From contig NZ_HG964455.1 of NCBI RefSeq assembly GCF_000612725.1, forward strand, positions 275,418-339,417: DNA of 64,000 nucleotides, in the 5' to 3' direction. Below are positions 33,892-42,056 of this stretch, piece after piece. Position numbers and translations under genes: made by a program. The notes below the pieces were generated by a model. The model ran no database searches and had not been told where the DNA came from. It saw only the letters and a program-made list of their open reading frames with translations. The number at the start of each line of letters is the position of its first letter. The stretch's first letter is position 1. Origin of the DNA: Mycolicibacterium austroafricanum. GTDB lineage: Bacteria; Actinomycetota; Actinomycetes; Mycobacteriales; Mycobacteriaceae.

Positions 33892-34689
33892 TCAGGTGAA
33901 GTCGCTACCGCCGTCGACGTTGATGTTGGCGCCCGTCATATAGGAATTGCGCCGCGACGCCAAAAACGCAACCACAGGCCCGATCTCGGTCGGCAGGCCG
34001 GCGCGAGGCAGATGCGCGGGGTGGCCGAAGTGTTCGTCGATGGCGGCCATCAGCGCGTACGGGTCGCTGCCGTCGACACCGACGGAATCGGCCCAGCCGA
34101 GCAACGCCTCGGAGGCGATGCTGCCGGGCGAGACGACGTTCACCAGGATCTCGTCGCGGGCCAGCAGCAGCGACAGGTTCTTCGAGATGCTGGTGACCAT
34201 GGCCTTGGCCGCGGTGTATGCCGGGAGTATCACGCTCTGGCGTTGCGTCGAGTGGGCGGAGAAGTTCACGATGCGCGCCCACTCGGCGGCCCGCAGCAAG
34301 GGCAGAGCGGCGCGCACACAGTGCACCATCCCCATCGCACCCTCGTCGACGGCCTGTCGCCAGTCGGCGTCGGTGAGCTCGTCGAAGGTGCCCCGCACCG
34401 TGGGCCCGACGGCGTTGACCAGGATGTTCAGCTCACCGTTCCACCGTTCGCCCAGTTCGGCGAAAGCCCGCCGGACCGCTGCGTCGTCGGTGGTGTCGGC
34501 GACCACTCCAACGGCGTCGGGGCTGCCCCGCTCCCGCAGCTGCGCGGCCGCACCGTCGAGCACCTCCGGGGATCGGCCGATCAGCGCGACGCGCGCGCCA
34601 TCGTCGGCGAAGCAGTGCGCCGCGGCGAGGCCCATGCCGCGACCTCCGCCGACGACGACCGCGGTGGCGTCACGCAGACCCAAATCCAC
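33892..34689 (-). CDS. Short-chain dehydrogenase/reductase
   Basis: A 265-residue SDR. VVGGGRGMGLA (near residue 12) binds NAD(P), LNILVNAVGP is the NAG-type motif with V for A, and YTAAK with an upstream NFSAHS gives the active site. VNVVSPGSIASEA and the C-terminal SYMTGANINVDGG are classical. It probably oxidises a 3-hydroxyacyl-CoA or ring alcohol in the same pathway as the crotonase that lies 26 nt upstream. GTG 34689 has only a weak ribosome site. The next gene (DHDPS-like) follows after 14 nt. Confidence 0.87.
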   Translation of the reverse strand: MDLGLRDATAVVVGGGRGMGLAAAHCFADDGARVALIGRSPEVLDGAAAQLRERGSPDAVGVVADTTDDAAVRRAFAELGERWNGELNILVNAVGPTVRGTFDELTDADWRQAVDEGAMGMVHCVRAALPLLRAAEWARIVNFSAHSTQRQSVILPAYTAAKAMVTSISKNLSLLLARDEILVNVVSPGSIASEALLGWADSVGVDGSDPYALMAAIDEHFGHPAHLPRAGLPTEIGPVVAFLASRRNSYMTGANINVDGGSDFT

Positions 34690-34715
34690 TGTGGTCCAGC
34701 CCTAGCCAGGCCCGG

Positions 34716-35477
34716 TCAGGAGCCCGTCCAGTTCGGCTTGCGCTTCTCGGCGAATGCGGTCGCACCCTCCATCGCGTCCTTCGACGAGAAGACCGACATG
34801 ACGAGTTCGCCCTGCTTCTTCCACATCTCGGCTTCGGTCCAGTCGGCCGACTTCACGATGACCTCCTTGGTCACCGCGACCGCCAGCGGACCGTTGGCGG
34901 TGATGCGCTCCGCCAGGGCCAGCGCACCGTTGAGCGCTTCGCCCGGTTCGGTCAGCACGTTGACGAAGCCCCACTGCGAGGCTTCCTCGGCGGTGAAGCT
35001 GTCGCCGGTCAACGCGAGTTCGAGCGCCTTCTGGTAGGGGATGCGCTTCTGCAGCCGCAGCAGACCGCCGCCCGCGGCCACCAGGCCGCGCTTCACCTCG
35101 GGGATGCCGAACTTCGCGTTCTTGGCGGCCACGATCAGATCGGTGGCCAACACGATCTCGGTGCCGCCGGCGAGCGCGTACCCCTCGACCGCGGCGATCA
35201 CCGGCTTGCGTGGCGGGCGCTCGGTGAACCCGATTCCGCGGCCCTCGATCGCGGGCACCTCGCCGGCCATGAACGCTTTCAGGTCCATACCGGCGCAGAA
35301 GTTGCCGCCCGCCCCGGTGATGATCGCCACCGACAGCTCAGCAGAGCTGTCGAGTTCGTCCATCGCGTCCGCCAGCCCCTGCGCCACCGCGAGGTTGAAG
35401 GCATTGCGCGCCTCCGGACGGTTGATGGTGATGATCAGAACCCGGTCCCTGCGTTCCAGAAGAACCTCGTCAGCCAC
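34716..35477 (-). CDS. Enoyl-CoA hydratase / crotonase-family protein
   Basis: A 253-residue crotonase of standard length. IITINRPEARNAFN, the oxyanion loops NFCAGMDLKAF and VEGYALAGGTEI, EVKRGLVAAGGGLLRL and the terminal FAEKRKPNWTGS are all present. The position of a catalytic Glu reads AAGGG, so it may not be a simple hydratase (an isomerase, hydrolase or dehydratase is possible). GTG 35477 has GAAGGG 8 nt upstream; ATG 35498 is an in-frame alternative. First gene of a three-gene operon, divergent from the TetR gene, with operator site H upstream. Confidence 0.87.
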   Translation of the reverse strand: MADEVLLERRDRVLIITINRPEARNAFNLAVAQGLADAMDELDSSAELSVAIITGAGGNFCAGMDLKAFMAGEVPAIEGRGIGFTERPPRKPVIAAVEGYALAGGTEIVLATDLIVAAKNAKFGIPEVKRGLVAAGGGLLRLQKRIPYQKALELALTGDSFTAEEASQWGFVNVLTEPGEALNGALALAERITANGPLAVAVTKEVIVKSADWTEAEMWKKQGELVMSVFSSKDAMEGATAFAEKRKPNWTGS

Positions 35478-35528
35478 TTGTCGCCCTTCACCTTTCAATG
35501 GGATGCCGCCCCGTATCGCTGGAAAACC

Positions 35529-35549
35529 TTACTATAGGACTTACAGTAA
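35529..35549. promoter_or_regulatory. 21-bp operator, site H (next to the TetR gene)
   Basis: TTACTAT-N7-ACAGTAA, one mismatch in the arms, in the 255-nt gap between the crotonase operon and the divergent TetR gene. This position fits autoregulation by that TetR protein. The rest of the gap shows no further feature. Confidence 0.65.
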
Positions 35550-35732
35550 AAGAGTGGAAGAACGGCGGCCGCTGCCGATCCGGGCCGGGGCGGTAAGGTC
35601 TCGCACACGGCGACGTAGCGACACGGATGCAAAGACGCAGGCCAGAGTACCCGCTGCCGGTAATTTCACGAACCACCGCGCCGCTCCGGCGGAGCGCCGC
35701 GAGCAGCATCGAGACGATGGAGGTGCCCGACA

Positions 35733-36485
35733 GTGGCAAAGCAGGCGACCGCGGAGAAGCGTCAACGGCGTGAGCGCGGGTCCATCAATCCCGATGACAT
35801 CATCAAGGGCGCTTTCGAACTCGCCGAGCAGGTCGGCATCGACAACCTGAGCATGCCGCTGCTGGGCAAGCACCTCGGCGTCGGCGTCACGAGCATCTAC
35901 TGGTACTTCCGCAAGAAGGACGACCTGCTCAACGCGATGACCGATCGCGCGCTGCGCCAGTACGCGTTCGCCACGCCGTATGTGGAGGCCAAGGACTGGC
36001 GCGAGACGCTGGCCAACCATGCCCGGTCGATGCGGCAGACGTTCAACGGCAACCCGATCCTCTGTGACCTGATCCTGATCCGCTCGGCGCTGAGCCCGCG
36101 GGCGGCGAAGTTGGGTGTCCAGGAAGTCGAGCGGGCGATCGGCAGCCTCGTCGAGGCGGGCCTGTCCCCCGAGGACGCGTTCGACACCTACTCCGCGATG
36201 TCGGTTCACGTCCGCGGGTCGGTGGTGCTGCAGCGTCTCCGCGAGAAGAACCTGGCCGGCGAGGACGGCCACGGCGACATCGACGACACGATGACGATCG
36301 ACCCGGAATCCGCCCCGCTGTTGGCTGCCGTCACGCAGAAAGGCCACCACCTGAGCGCGTCAGACGACCGCAACTTCGAGTATGGCCTGGAGTGCATCCT
36401 CGATCACGCCGCCCGGCTCATCGAGCAGAACGCCAAGCCTGCGCGCAAGGCCACGCCAGCCAAGAGCACCGCACGCAAGCGCTGA
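35733..36485 (+). CDS. TetR-family regulator, candidate master of the 21-bp operator
   Basis: A 250-residue TetR protein. A basic N-terminal arm (AEKRQRRERGS) precedes the helix-turn-helix DIIKGAFELAEQVGIDNLSM through VGVTSIYWYFRKKDDLLNAM (residues about 20-70). The ligand-binding half is helical and acidic, and the tail KPARKATPAKSTARKR is strongly basic, which may add non-specific DNA contact. GTG 35733 has GGAGG 9 nt upstream. Divergent from the crotonase operon across operator site H. That the same site pattern recurs at seven other promoters makes this protein the best candidate repressor (inference; the TetR at 6975 is the alternative). Confidence 0.85.
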   Translation: MAKQATAEKRQRRERGSINPDDIIKGAFELAEQVGIDNLSMPLLGKHLGVGVTSIYWYFRKKDDLLNAMTDRALRQYAFATPYVEAKDWRETLANHARSMRQTFNGNPILCDLILIRSALSPRAAKLGVQEVERAIGSLVEAGLSPEDAFDTYSAMSVHVRGSVVLQRLREKNLAGEDGHGDIDDTMTIDPESAPLLAAVTQKGHHLSASDDRNFEYGLECILDHAARLIEQNAKPARKATPAKSTARKR

Positions 36486-36495
36486 CTCTTCACCC

Positions 36496-36556
36496 GCCGA
36501 AATTGCATTCCAGCAGGGCGCTACTCGATCTTCGTCTGCTGGAATGCAATTTCGGC
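36496..36556. repeat. 61-nt hairpin repeat, family 1, copy 4
   Basis: Perfect 21-nt arms (36496-36516 and 36536-36556, extendable by two pairs) and a 19-nt loop with ACTCG at positions 7-11. Between the convergent TetR and thiolase genes. Confidence 0.85.
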
Positions 36557-36567
36557 GGAGAGTTGAC

Positions 36568-37743
36568 CTAGACCTCGATGACGACGCCGCCGCCCTGGCC
36601 GCCGCCGGCGCACATCGCCGCCACACCGATGCCACCGCCGCGACGCTGCAGCTCGTAGATCAGCGTGGTGATCATCCGCGCGCCGGAAGCGGCGATGGGA
36701 TGGCCGAGGCTGCAACCGCTGCCCGAGAAGTTGACGAGTTCCTCGTCGATGCCGTACTCCTTGCACGCCGCGATCGGCACGGACGCGAACGCCTCGTTGA
36801 TCTCCCACAGCGCCACATCGGACGGCTTGAGTCCGGCCCGGTCGAGCACCCTGCCGATGACCTTCACGCCGCCGAGGCCGGTGTCGCGCGGCGCCACACC
36901 GACGGCACCCCACGCCCTGACCTTGGCCATCACGTTGAGGCCGTTCGCGGCGGCGTAGTCGGCATCGACCAGCGCCACGCCCGCGGCGGCGTCATTGGTG
37001 CCGCTGGCGTTGCCTGCCGTGATCGAGAAACCCTCGATCTCGGGGTGCAGCACCTTCAGACCGGCCAGCTTCTCGAGCGTGGTGTCGCGACGGGGAGACT
37101 CGTCGACACTGAAGTCGATGACCGATCCGTCGAACTGGGTCACCTTCAGCGGGACGATCTCGTCGACGAACTTGCCGGCATCGATCGCGGCGACGGCGCG
37201 CTGGTGCGAGCGGACCGCCCAGACGTCCATCTCCTCGCGGGTGATACCCGCCGCCTGCGCCGTGTTCCAGCCGACGGTGATCGACATGTCCTTGGTCGGC
37301 GCGTCGGGGGTTTCGACGTGGGTGGGCGGCATCCACCGCTCTTCGAACTTCAGCTCGGGGCCGGGGATGCGCCAGTTGACCAGCGGCGTCATCGACAGCG
37401 ACTGCACGCCGCCGGCGATCAGCACCCGCTCCATGCCGGAGCCGATCTGCGCCGAGGCGTTGCCGATCGCGGTGAGGCTGCCCGCGCAGTGCCGGTTCAC
37501 CGACTGACCGGGCACGTGCTGCAGCCCGACGGCGTCGGCGGCGTAGCGGGCGAGATCGCCACCGCCGTAGTGAGATTCGGCGAAGATGATGTCGTCGATG
37601 TCGGCGGGGTCGACGCCGGAACGGCGGACGACCTCGGGCAGCACCGTGGTGATCAGGGTTTCGGGCGGGGTGTTGACCAGTGTGCCCTTGAACGAGCGGC
37701 CGATGGCCGTCCTGGCAGCACCGACGATGACGGGTGTTGGCAT
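36568..37743 (-). CDS. Acetyl-CoA acetyltransferase (thiolase, FadA-type)
   Basis: A 391-residue thiolase with all three catalytic motifs: nucleophile Cys86 in VNRHCAGSL, the histidine in CSLGHPIAASGAR, and the second cysteine in MCAGGGQGGG. AAGITREEMDVWAVRSHQRA is the loop domain. It would cleave a 3-oxoacyl-CoA with CoA to release acetyl- or propionyl-CoA. ATG 37743 has a weak purine-rich site. It is transcribed alone toward the hairpin repeat, with the crotonase at 37827 behind it in the same direction (83-nt gap). Confidence 0.92.
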   Translation of the reverse strand: MPTPVIVGAARTAIGRSFKGTLVNTPPETLITTVLPEVVRRSGVDPADIDDIIFAESHYGGGDLARYAADAVGLQHVPGQSVNRHCAGSLTAIGNASAQIGSGMERVLIAGGVQSLSMTPLVNWRIPGPELKFEERWMPPTHVETPDAPTKDMSITVGWNTAQAAGITREEMDVWAVRSHQRAVAAIDAGKFVDEIVPLKVTQFDGSVIDFSVDESPRRDTTLEKLAGLKVLHPEIEGFSITAGNASGTNDAAAGVALVDADYAAANGLNVMAKVRAWGAVGVAPRDTGLGGVKVIGRVLDRAGLKPSDVALWEINEAFASVPIAACKEYGIDEELVNFSGSGCSLGHPIAASGARMITTLIYELQRRGGGIGVAAMCAGGGQGGGVVIEV

Positions 37744-37775
37744 GCTCTTCGACCTCGGTTTCGTGACAGACAGAC

Positions 37776-37789
37776 GTTACAAAACTAAC
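37776..37789. promoter_or_regulatory. Short inverted repeat before the thiolase gene
   Basis: GTTA-N6-TAAC at 37776-37789, 33 nt upstream of the thiolase start. A small possible regulator site; it does not match the 21-bp operator. Confidence 0.2.
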
Positions 37790-37826
37790 AGATAATGTAG
37801 TGCCGGCAGTAGGTGGGGCGGGTCAC

Positions 37827-38726
37827 TTACGGTGACGGGTCGGGGCGAGGGCCCGGCTCAGGAACAAAGAAGTGCTCGTCACGCAGGCGGAAGGCTTCCT
37901 TGGTGCCGTGTTGCGCGCGGGTCTTGACGAAGTTGAACTCGCCCTCGGCGAACTGCAGGTTGGTGCCGTAAGCGTGGAAAAGATAGCTCGCGACCTCTTC
38001 CCCCTGGTAGGCCTGACTCTGCTCGACGAGCCGGAACGCCTCCTTGGCGATCACCACACCGTCGGCAGGCATCTTCGCGGCCTTCTCGGCCCAGTACCGC
38101 GCCCTGGCCGGCACCGCGGCGGCATCGCAGGTGTCGGTGAAGACACCCAGGTGTTCGACCTCGCCCGCTCGGATGATGTCGCCGGTCAATAGCAGCCGGC
38201 GCGCCAGCACCGGTCCCAACCGGTGGAAGAACATGTGCAGGCTGCCCAGCGCGGGACCGAGGAAGCGGGTGGCCGGCATCCCGATCCGGGTGTCGCGGGC
38301 GATCACCGAGATGTCGGTCATCAGCGCCATCTCGAAGCCGCCGCCGAGCGCATAGCCGCTGATCTCCCCCACGGTGACCTTCGGGAAACCCATCAGGTTG
38401 TGATAGAAGCCGAACGACTTGCGATCCACGGTCAGGCGCCGACGCTGACTTGGCCGGTTCTTGGCCGGCTTGTCCTGCTTGTCGGGTCCATACCAGCCGT
38501 ACGCGTTGTTCATGTCCGCACCGGTGCTGAACACGCCGTCCGCCCCGCGCAAAAGCACCACGGTGATGTCGTCGTCCTCGGCCACCTCGTCGAGGTAGCG
38601 CGCGAGCAGATTCCGCATCGAGGCGTCGTAGGAGTTGCGTTGCTTGGGGTTGTTCAGCGTGATCGTCGCGATGTGCTTGTCGCGGTCGACCTCGAAAAGT
38701 ACGCGGTTGTCCTCGGCGGTCGTCAT
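37827..38726 (-). CDS. Crotonase / enoyl-CoA hydratase-family protein
   Basis: A 299-residue crotonase, longer than usual. TLNNPKQRNSYD and the oxyanion loops VFSTGADMNNAYGWY and ISGYALGGGFEM are clear. An insert of about 30 basic/polar residues (DKQDKPAKNRPSQRRRL) follows the first loop. ATRFLGPALGSLHMFF covers the active-site helix without the standard Glu pair. The C-terminus is extended and Pro-rich. ATG 38726 has AGGAA upstream. It is 28 nt downstream of the GntR gene in the same direction and may share its transcript. Confidence 0.86.
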   Translation of the reverse strand: MTTAEDNRVLFEVDRDKHIATITLNNPKQRNSYDASMRNLLARYLDEVAEDDDITVVLLRGADGVFSTGADMNNAYGWYGPDKQDKPAKNRPSQRRRLTVDRKSFGFYHNLMGFPKVTVGEISGYALGGGFEMALMTDISVIARDTRIGMPATRFLGPALGSLHMFFHRLGPVLARRLLLTGDIIRAGEVEHLGVFTDTCDAAAVPARARYWAEKAAKMPADGVVIAKEAFRLVEQSQAYQGEEVASYLFHAYGTNLQFAEGEFNFVKTRAQHGTKEAFRLRDEHFFVPEPGPRPDPSP

Positions 38727-38754
38727 GGTGAATTCCTGTCGTTTACTGGACGTT

Positions 38755-39531
38755 TCAACGGTCGTGGTTGGCGATCAGCTTCGCCTCGATGGTTCTGTCC
38801 GAACCGGCGGCCAAGGTGTTGTGGCGTGCGGCGGCGAGGTGGTCCTGCGCCAATCGCACTGCCCGTGAGGAATTCCCGTCGATGATCGCCTCGACGATCC
38901 GGTGATGATCGCGCAATGCGGCCCGCATCGTCTTCGGCCGCATCGGGTCCTCGGGGTGACACTCGTCGCTCCACACCGAGGACTCGTGCGCCGACCAGAT
39001 GAGCTCGAGGGACCCGATCAGCAGGATCATCGGCTCGTTGCCGCACCGGGACACGATCGCCTCGTGGAACCGCCGCGCGTTGGACACATAGCGCGACGTG
39101 CGGTCGAACTGCTCGACCTGCACATCGATCGCCGCCTGCAGGTGCGGCACCACCTCTGTCATCCGATCCCCGCGCGAGGCGCACATCCCGGCACAGATCG
39201 GCTCCAGATGCAGCAGCGCCTCGCTGACATCGGCCGGGGTGGCCGACCGGGTCTGTAGCACCATGCTGATCATCTGCGCGGTGCGTTCGGCCGACGGCAG
39301 GTGCACGACCGCTCCGCCGATGTTCCCGCGCCGCACCGAGATCAGACCGTCGGACTCGAGGATGTGGACAGCCTCCCGCACGGCGGGTGGGCTGACCCCG
39401 AACTCGGCGAAAAGGGCTTCCTGCGAGGGCAGTACATCCCCCTCCTTGAGGCGCCCGGTCAGGATGTCGTCGCGCAGCCGGGATGCCACGAGTTCTGCGA
39501 CCCGCGGCTGACGAATTCGCTGTGCCGGCAC
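38755..39531 (-). CDS. GntR-family (FadR/FCD-type) transcriptional regulator
   Basis: A 258-residue regulator. A winged helix (VASRLRDDILTGRLKEGDVL, then FGVSPPAVREAVHILESDGL and a GG wing, residues about 12-75) is followed by an FCD helical domain with likely metal ligands in NARRFHEAI and DHHRIVEAI. Such proteins usually repress fatty-acid or aromatic-acid genes until an acyl-CoA or acid binds. GTG 39531 has GAGGGA close upstream. It is divergent from the six-gene crotonase/ligase operon. The gap holds two FadR-like half-palindromes (39558-39587), so it probably controls that operon and itself. Confidence 0.88.
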   Translation of the reverse strand: MPAQRIRQPRVAELVASRLRDDILTGRLKEGDVLPSQEALFAEFGVSPPAVREAVHILESDGLISVRRGNIGGAVVHLPSAERTAQMISMVLQTRSATPADVSEALLHLEPICAGMCASRGDRMTEVVPHLQAAIDVQVEQFDRTSRYVSNARRFHEAIVSRCGNEPMILLIGSLELIWSAHESSVWSDECHPEDPMRPKTMRAALRDHHRIVEAIIDGNSSRAVRLAQDHLAAARHNTLAAGSDRTIEAKLIANHDR

Positions 39532-39557
39532 TGTTCCCTCGACGGCCTTTCCTTGCT

Positions 39558-39587
39558 AAGTTGTACAGGATAGTAATAGTAGTACCA
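39558..39587. promoter_or_regulatory. Two GntR/FadR-type operator-like sites
   Basis: TAGTAGTACCA (39577-39587) fits the FadR-subfamily pattern TNGTNNNACNA exactly and AAGTTGTACAG (39558-39568) fits it in all but the outer bases. The centres are 19 bp apart. Both lie between the GntR gene and the divergent operon it probably controls. Confidence 0.5.
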
Positions 39588-39641
39588 ACTGTATGGCTAT
39601 CTGTATAGCTTTTCGTTCAGTGCCCGAAAGGACGGTGCCTG

Positions 39642-40442
39642 GTGCGCGACGACGCCGGCGCGGTGCGCGTCGTCAGGGACGACGCGGTCCTGCGGATCAC
39701 CCTCGACCGCCCCACCCGACGAAACTCTCTCAGCCACGCGATGATCGACGATCTGGTCGGCACCCTGACAAGTGCCGCCTCGGACGACTCGGTCCGCGCG
39801 ATCCACCTGACCGGCGCCGGGGACGACTTCTGCTCCGGCGCGGACTGGGTCACCACCAACAGCAGCGACCGCAAACCCCGGCCCGGCAACCTCGTCCGGC
39901 GCATCCCTCACGCGGCCAACCGGGTCGTCGAGCTTGTCGCCACGATCCAACTTCCCGTCGTCTGCACCGTGCGCGGTTGGGCGGTGGGCCTCGGCGCCAA
40001 CCTCGCCCTCGCCGCGGACTTCACCCTCGCCACCCCCGAGGCGAATCTCTGGGAACCGTTCATCGACCGGGGCTTCAGCCCGGATTCCGGCTCGACCTGG
40101 CTGCTCCCCCGTCTCGCCGGGGTGACCCGCGCCAAACGCATGCTCCTGCTCGGCGAGAAAGTGACCGGCGCCGACGCCGCCGACTGGGGTCTGATCCACC
40201 AGGCGGTGCCTGCCGACGAGATCGACGCGGCAGCCGAGGAGTTGGTCACCCGGCTGGCATCGGGGCCGACGGTGGCGATCGGTCTGGCCAAGCAGGCGAT
40301 CAACTACGGCATGCACGCAACCCTGCCCCAGTCCATGGCTCACGAGCTGGCGAGCCTGGAACTGGCCTGCAGGACAGCAGATTTCAAGGAAGGTCTGGCG
40401 GCGTTCCGGGCCCGCCGAGCTCCCGATTTCGAAGGCAGATGA
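39642..40442 (+). CDS. Crotonase / enoyl-CoA hydratase-family protein
   Basis: A 266-residue crotonase. LRITLDRPTRRNSLS, the oxyanion loops DFCSGADWVTTN and VRGWAVGLGANL, and DRGFSPDSGSTWLLPRL are visible. The last of these has Asp/Ser where hydratases carry Glu, suggesting a hydrolase, isomerase or dechlorinase-like variant. GTG 39642 has GAAAGGACGG upstream. First gene of a tightly packed six-gene operon (three crotonases, then three AMP-forming ligases) behind the GntR sites. Confidence 0.87.
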   Translation: MRDDAGAVRVVRDDAVLRITLDRPTRRNSLSHAMIDDLVGTLTSAASDDSVRAIHLTGAGDDFCSGADWVTTNSSDRKPRPGNLVRRIPHAANRVVELVATIQLPVVCTVRGWAVGLGANLALAADFTLATPEANLWEPFIDRGFSPDSGSTWLLPRLAGVTRAKRMLLLGEKVTGADAADWGLIHQAVPADEIDAAAEELVTRLASGPTVAIGLAKQAINYGMHATLPQSMAHELASLELACRTADFKEGLAAFRARRAPDFEGR

Positions 40443-40455
40443 GGAAAGAAGGCAC

Positions 40456-41268
40456 GTGAGTTCCCACAGCTACGACACCATCGGCTACGAGGTCGACGGG
40501 CACAAGGCCACCATCACCCTGAACCGTCCCGAGGCGCTCAACGCGCTGTCCCCACACATGATCAACGAACTGCGGGCGGCCTACGACGAGGCCGAGAACG
40601 ACGACGACATCTGGCTGATGATCGTCACCGGCACCGGCCGGGCGTTCTGCACCGGCGCGGACGTCAAGGAGATTCCCGAGGACGGCAAGGTCATCTACGA
40701 GCGGCCCTACCTGTCCACCTACGACCAGTGGGAAGCCCCGCAGGAGGGTACGCCCCCGTTCCGACGGATGGCCAAACCGGTACTGGCCGCGATCAACGGA
40801 ATCTGTTGCGGCGCCGGGCTCGACTGGGTCACCACCGGGGACATCGTGATCGCGTCGGACAAGGCCACCTTCTTCGATCCGCACGTCAGCATCGGTCTGG
40901 TCGCCGCCCGCGAGATGGTGCGGCTGGCACGCGCCCTGCCGCGCTCGGTGGCGCTGCGGATGGCGTTGATGGGCAAGCATGAGCGCATGAGCGCCGAACG
41001 CGCCTACGAGCTGGGGATGATCACCGAGGTCGTGGAGCACGACAAGCTTCTCGAGCGGGCCCACGAGATCGCCGACATCGTCAACTCCAATGCGCCGCTG
41101 GCGGTTCGGGGCACCCGGCTGGCCATCCACAAGACCCTCGACCTGCCGCTGCTCGAAGGTGAGATCCTCGCCGAGACCTTCCGCGAACGGGTGGTCCGCA
41201 CCGAGGACGCCCAGGAGGGGCCGTTGGCCTTCGTCGAGAAGCGCGCCCCCGACTGGCAGTGCCGGTGA
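40456..41268 (+). CDS. Crotonase-family protein, tandem paralog 1
   Basis: A 270-residue crotonase. TITLNRPEALNALS, AFCTGADVKEIPEDG and INGICCGAGLDW form the acyl-CoA and oxyanion pocket, and DPHVSIGLVAAREMVRLARAL the active-site helix. The C-terminal half (LRMALMGKHERMSAERAYELGM) is strikingly similar to the next gene, so the two arose by tandem duplication. GTG 40456 has GAGGAAAGAAGG upstream and lies 13 nt after the previous stop. It ends FVEKRAPDWQCR, a typical crotonase tail that the next gene lacks. Confidence 0.87.
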   Translation: MSSHSYDTIGYEVDGHKATITLNRPEALNALSPHMINELRAAYDEAENDDDIWLMIVTGTGRAFCTGADVKEIPEDGKVIYERPYLSTYDQWEAPQEGTPPFRRMAKPVLAAINGICCGAGLDWVTTGDIVIASDKATFFDPHVSIGLVAAREMVRLARALPRSVALRMALMGKHERMSAERAYELGMITEVVEHDKLLERAHEIADIVNSNAPLAVRGTRLAIHKTLDLPLLEGEILAETFRERVVRTEDAQEGPLAFVEKRAPDWQCR

Positions 41269-42056
41269 GCGACCCGATGACGTTCGAGACGATCCTGCTC
41301 GACCTCGACCACGAGGTCCGCGTCGCCACGGTCACCTTGAACCGGCCGGACGCGCTGAACTCCTTCAACCGCGCGATGTGCGAGGAGATGAAGGATGTCT
41401 GGCGGATCATCAAGGCCGACGAAGGCATCAACGCGGTGGTGTTGCGTGCTGCGGGCGAGCGGGCCTTCAGCGCCGGGCTGGATGTCCGTGCCAGTTACGG
41501 GCAGCCCGAGATCGTCTGGAACCACGAGGATCCCGGCGAGCTGCTGAGCCCGAAGTGGCAGAAGATGTGGAAGCCGGTGGTGTGCGCCGTGCAGGGCATG
41601 TGCACCGCCGGGGCGTTGTACTTCGTCAACGAGGCCGACATCGTGATCTGCTCGCGGGGTGCGACGTTCTTCGACTCGCACGTCAGCGCGGGCCTGGTCT
41701 GCGCACTGGAGCCGGTGGGCCTGATGCGCCGGATCGGTCTCGGCGACACACTGCGGATGGCGTTGATGGGCAACGACGAGCGCGTCGGCGCGGAGACCGC
41801 GCTTCGCATCGGTCTGGTCACCGAAGTCGTCGACGAGAATGACCTGTGGGCCCGCGCGCACGAGATCGCCACGACGATCGCCGCCAAACCACCCACCGCC
41901 ACCCAGGGCACGGTGAAGGCCATCTGGGAATCGCTGGACAAGCCCTATCGTGCCGCCATGGACCAAGGTCTGATCTACACCCGGCTCGGCAACCCGATCG
42001 CCAAGGCCGAGCTGGCCGAGCGCCCCGTCCCGAAGACCCCGCCCCGGATCCGTTGA
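41265..42056 (+). CDS. Crotonase-family protein, tandem paralog 2
   Basis: A 263-residue crotonase. TVTLNRPDALNSFN, AFSAGLDVRASYG and VQGMCTAGALYF are the pocket motifs, and DSHVSAGLVCALEPVGLMRRIG the active-site helix, now with Glu. LRMALMGNDERVGAETALRIGLVTEVVDE matches the preceding gene closely. The C-terminus differs (NPIAKAELAERPVPKTP). GTG 41265 overlaps the upstream stop (GTGA). GTG 41259 and ATG 41277 are alternatives. The pair may form a mixed oligomer or act on successive intermediates. Confidence 0.86.
   Translation: MSDPMTFETILLDLDHEVRVATVTLNRPDALNSFNRAMCEEMKDVWRIIKADEGINAVVLRAAGERAFSAGLDVRASYGQPEIVWNHEDPGELLSPKWQKMWKPVVCAVQGMCTAGALYFVNEADIVICSRGATFFDSHVSAGLVCALEPVGLMRRIGLGDTLRMALMGNDERVGAETALRIGLVTEVVDENDLWARAHEIATTIAAKPPTATQGTVKAIWESLDKPYRAAMDQGLIYTRLGNPIAKAELAERPVPKTPPRIR

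Noticed and set aside
404..36556. Family 1 repeats as a CRISPR array or transposon ends
   Set aside because: Copies are single, kilobases apart, self-complementary, and have no spacers, transposase or target duplications.
37774..37800. ACAGATAA near the thiolase start as another operator copy
   Set aside because: The left half at the required spacing (ACGTTAC) does not match.
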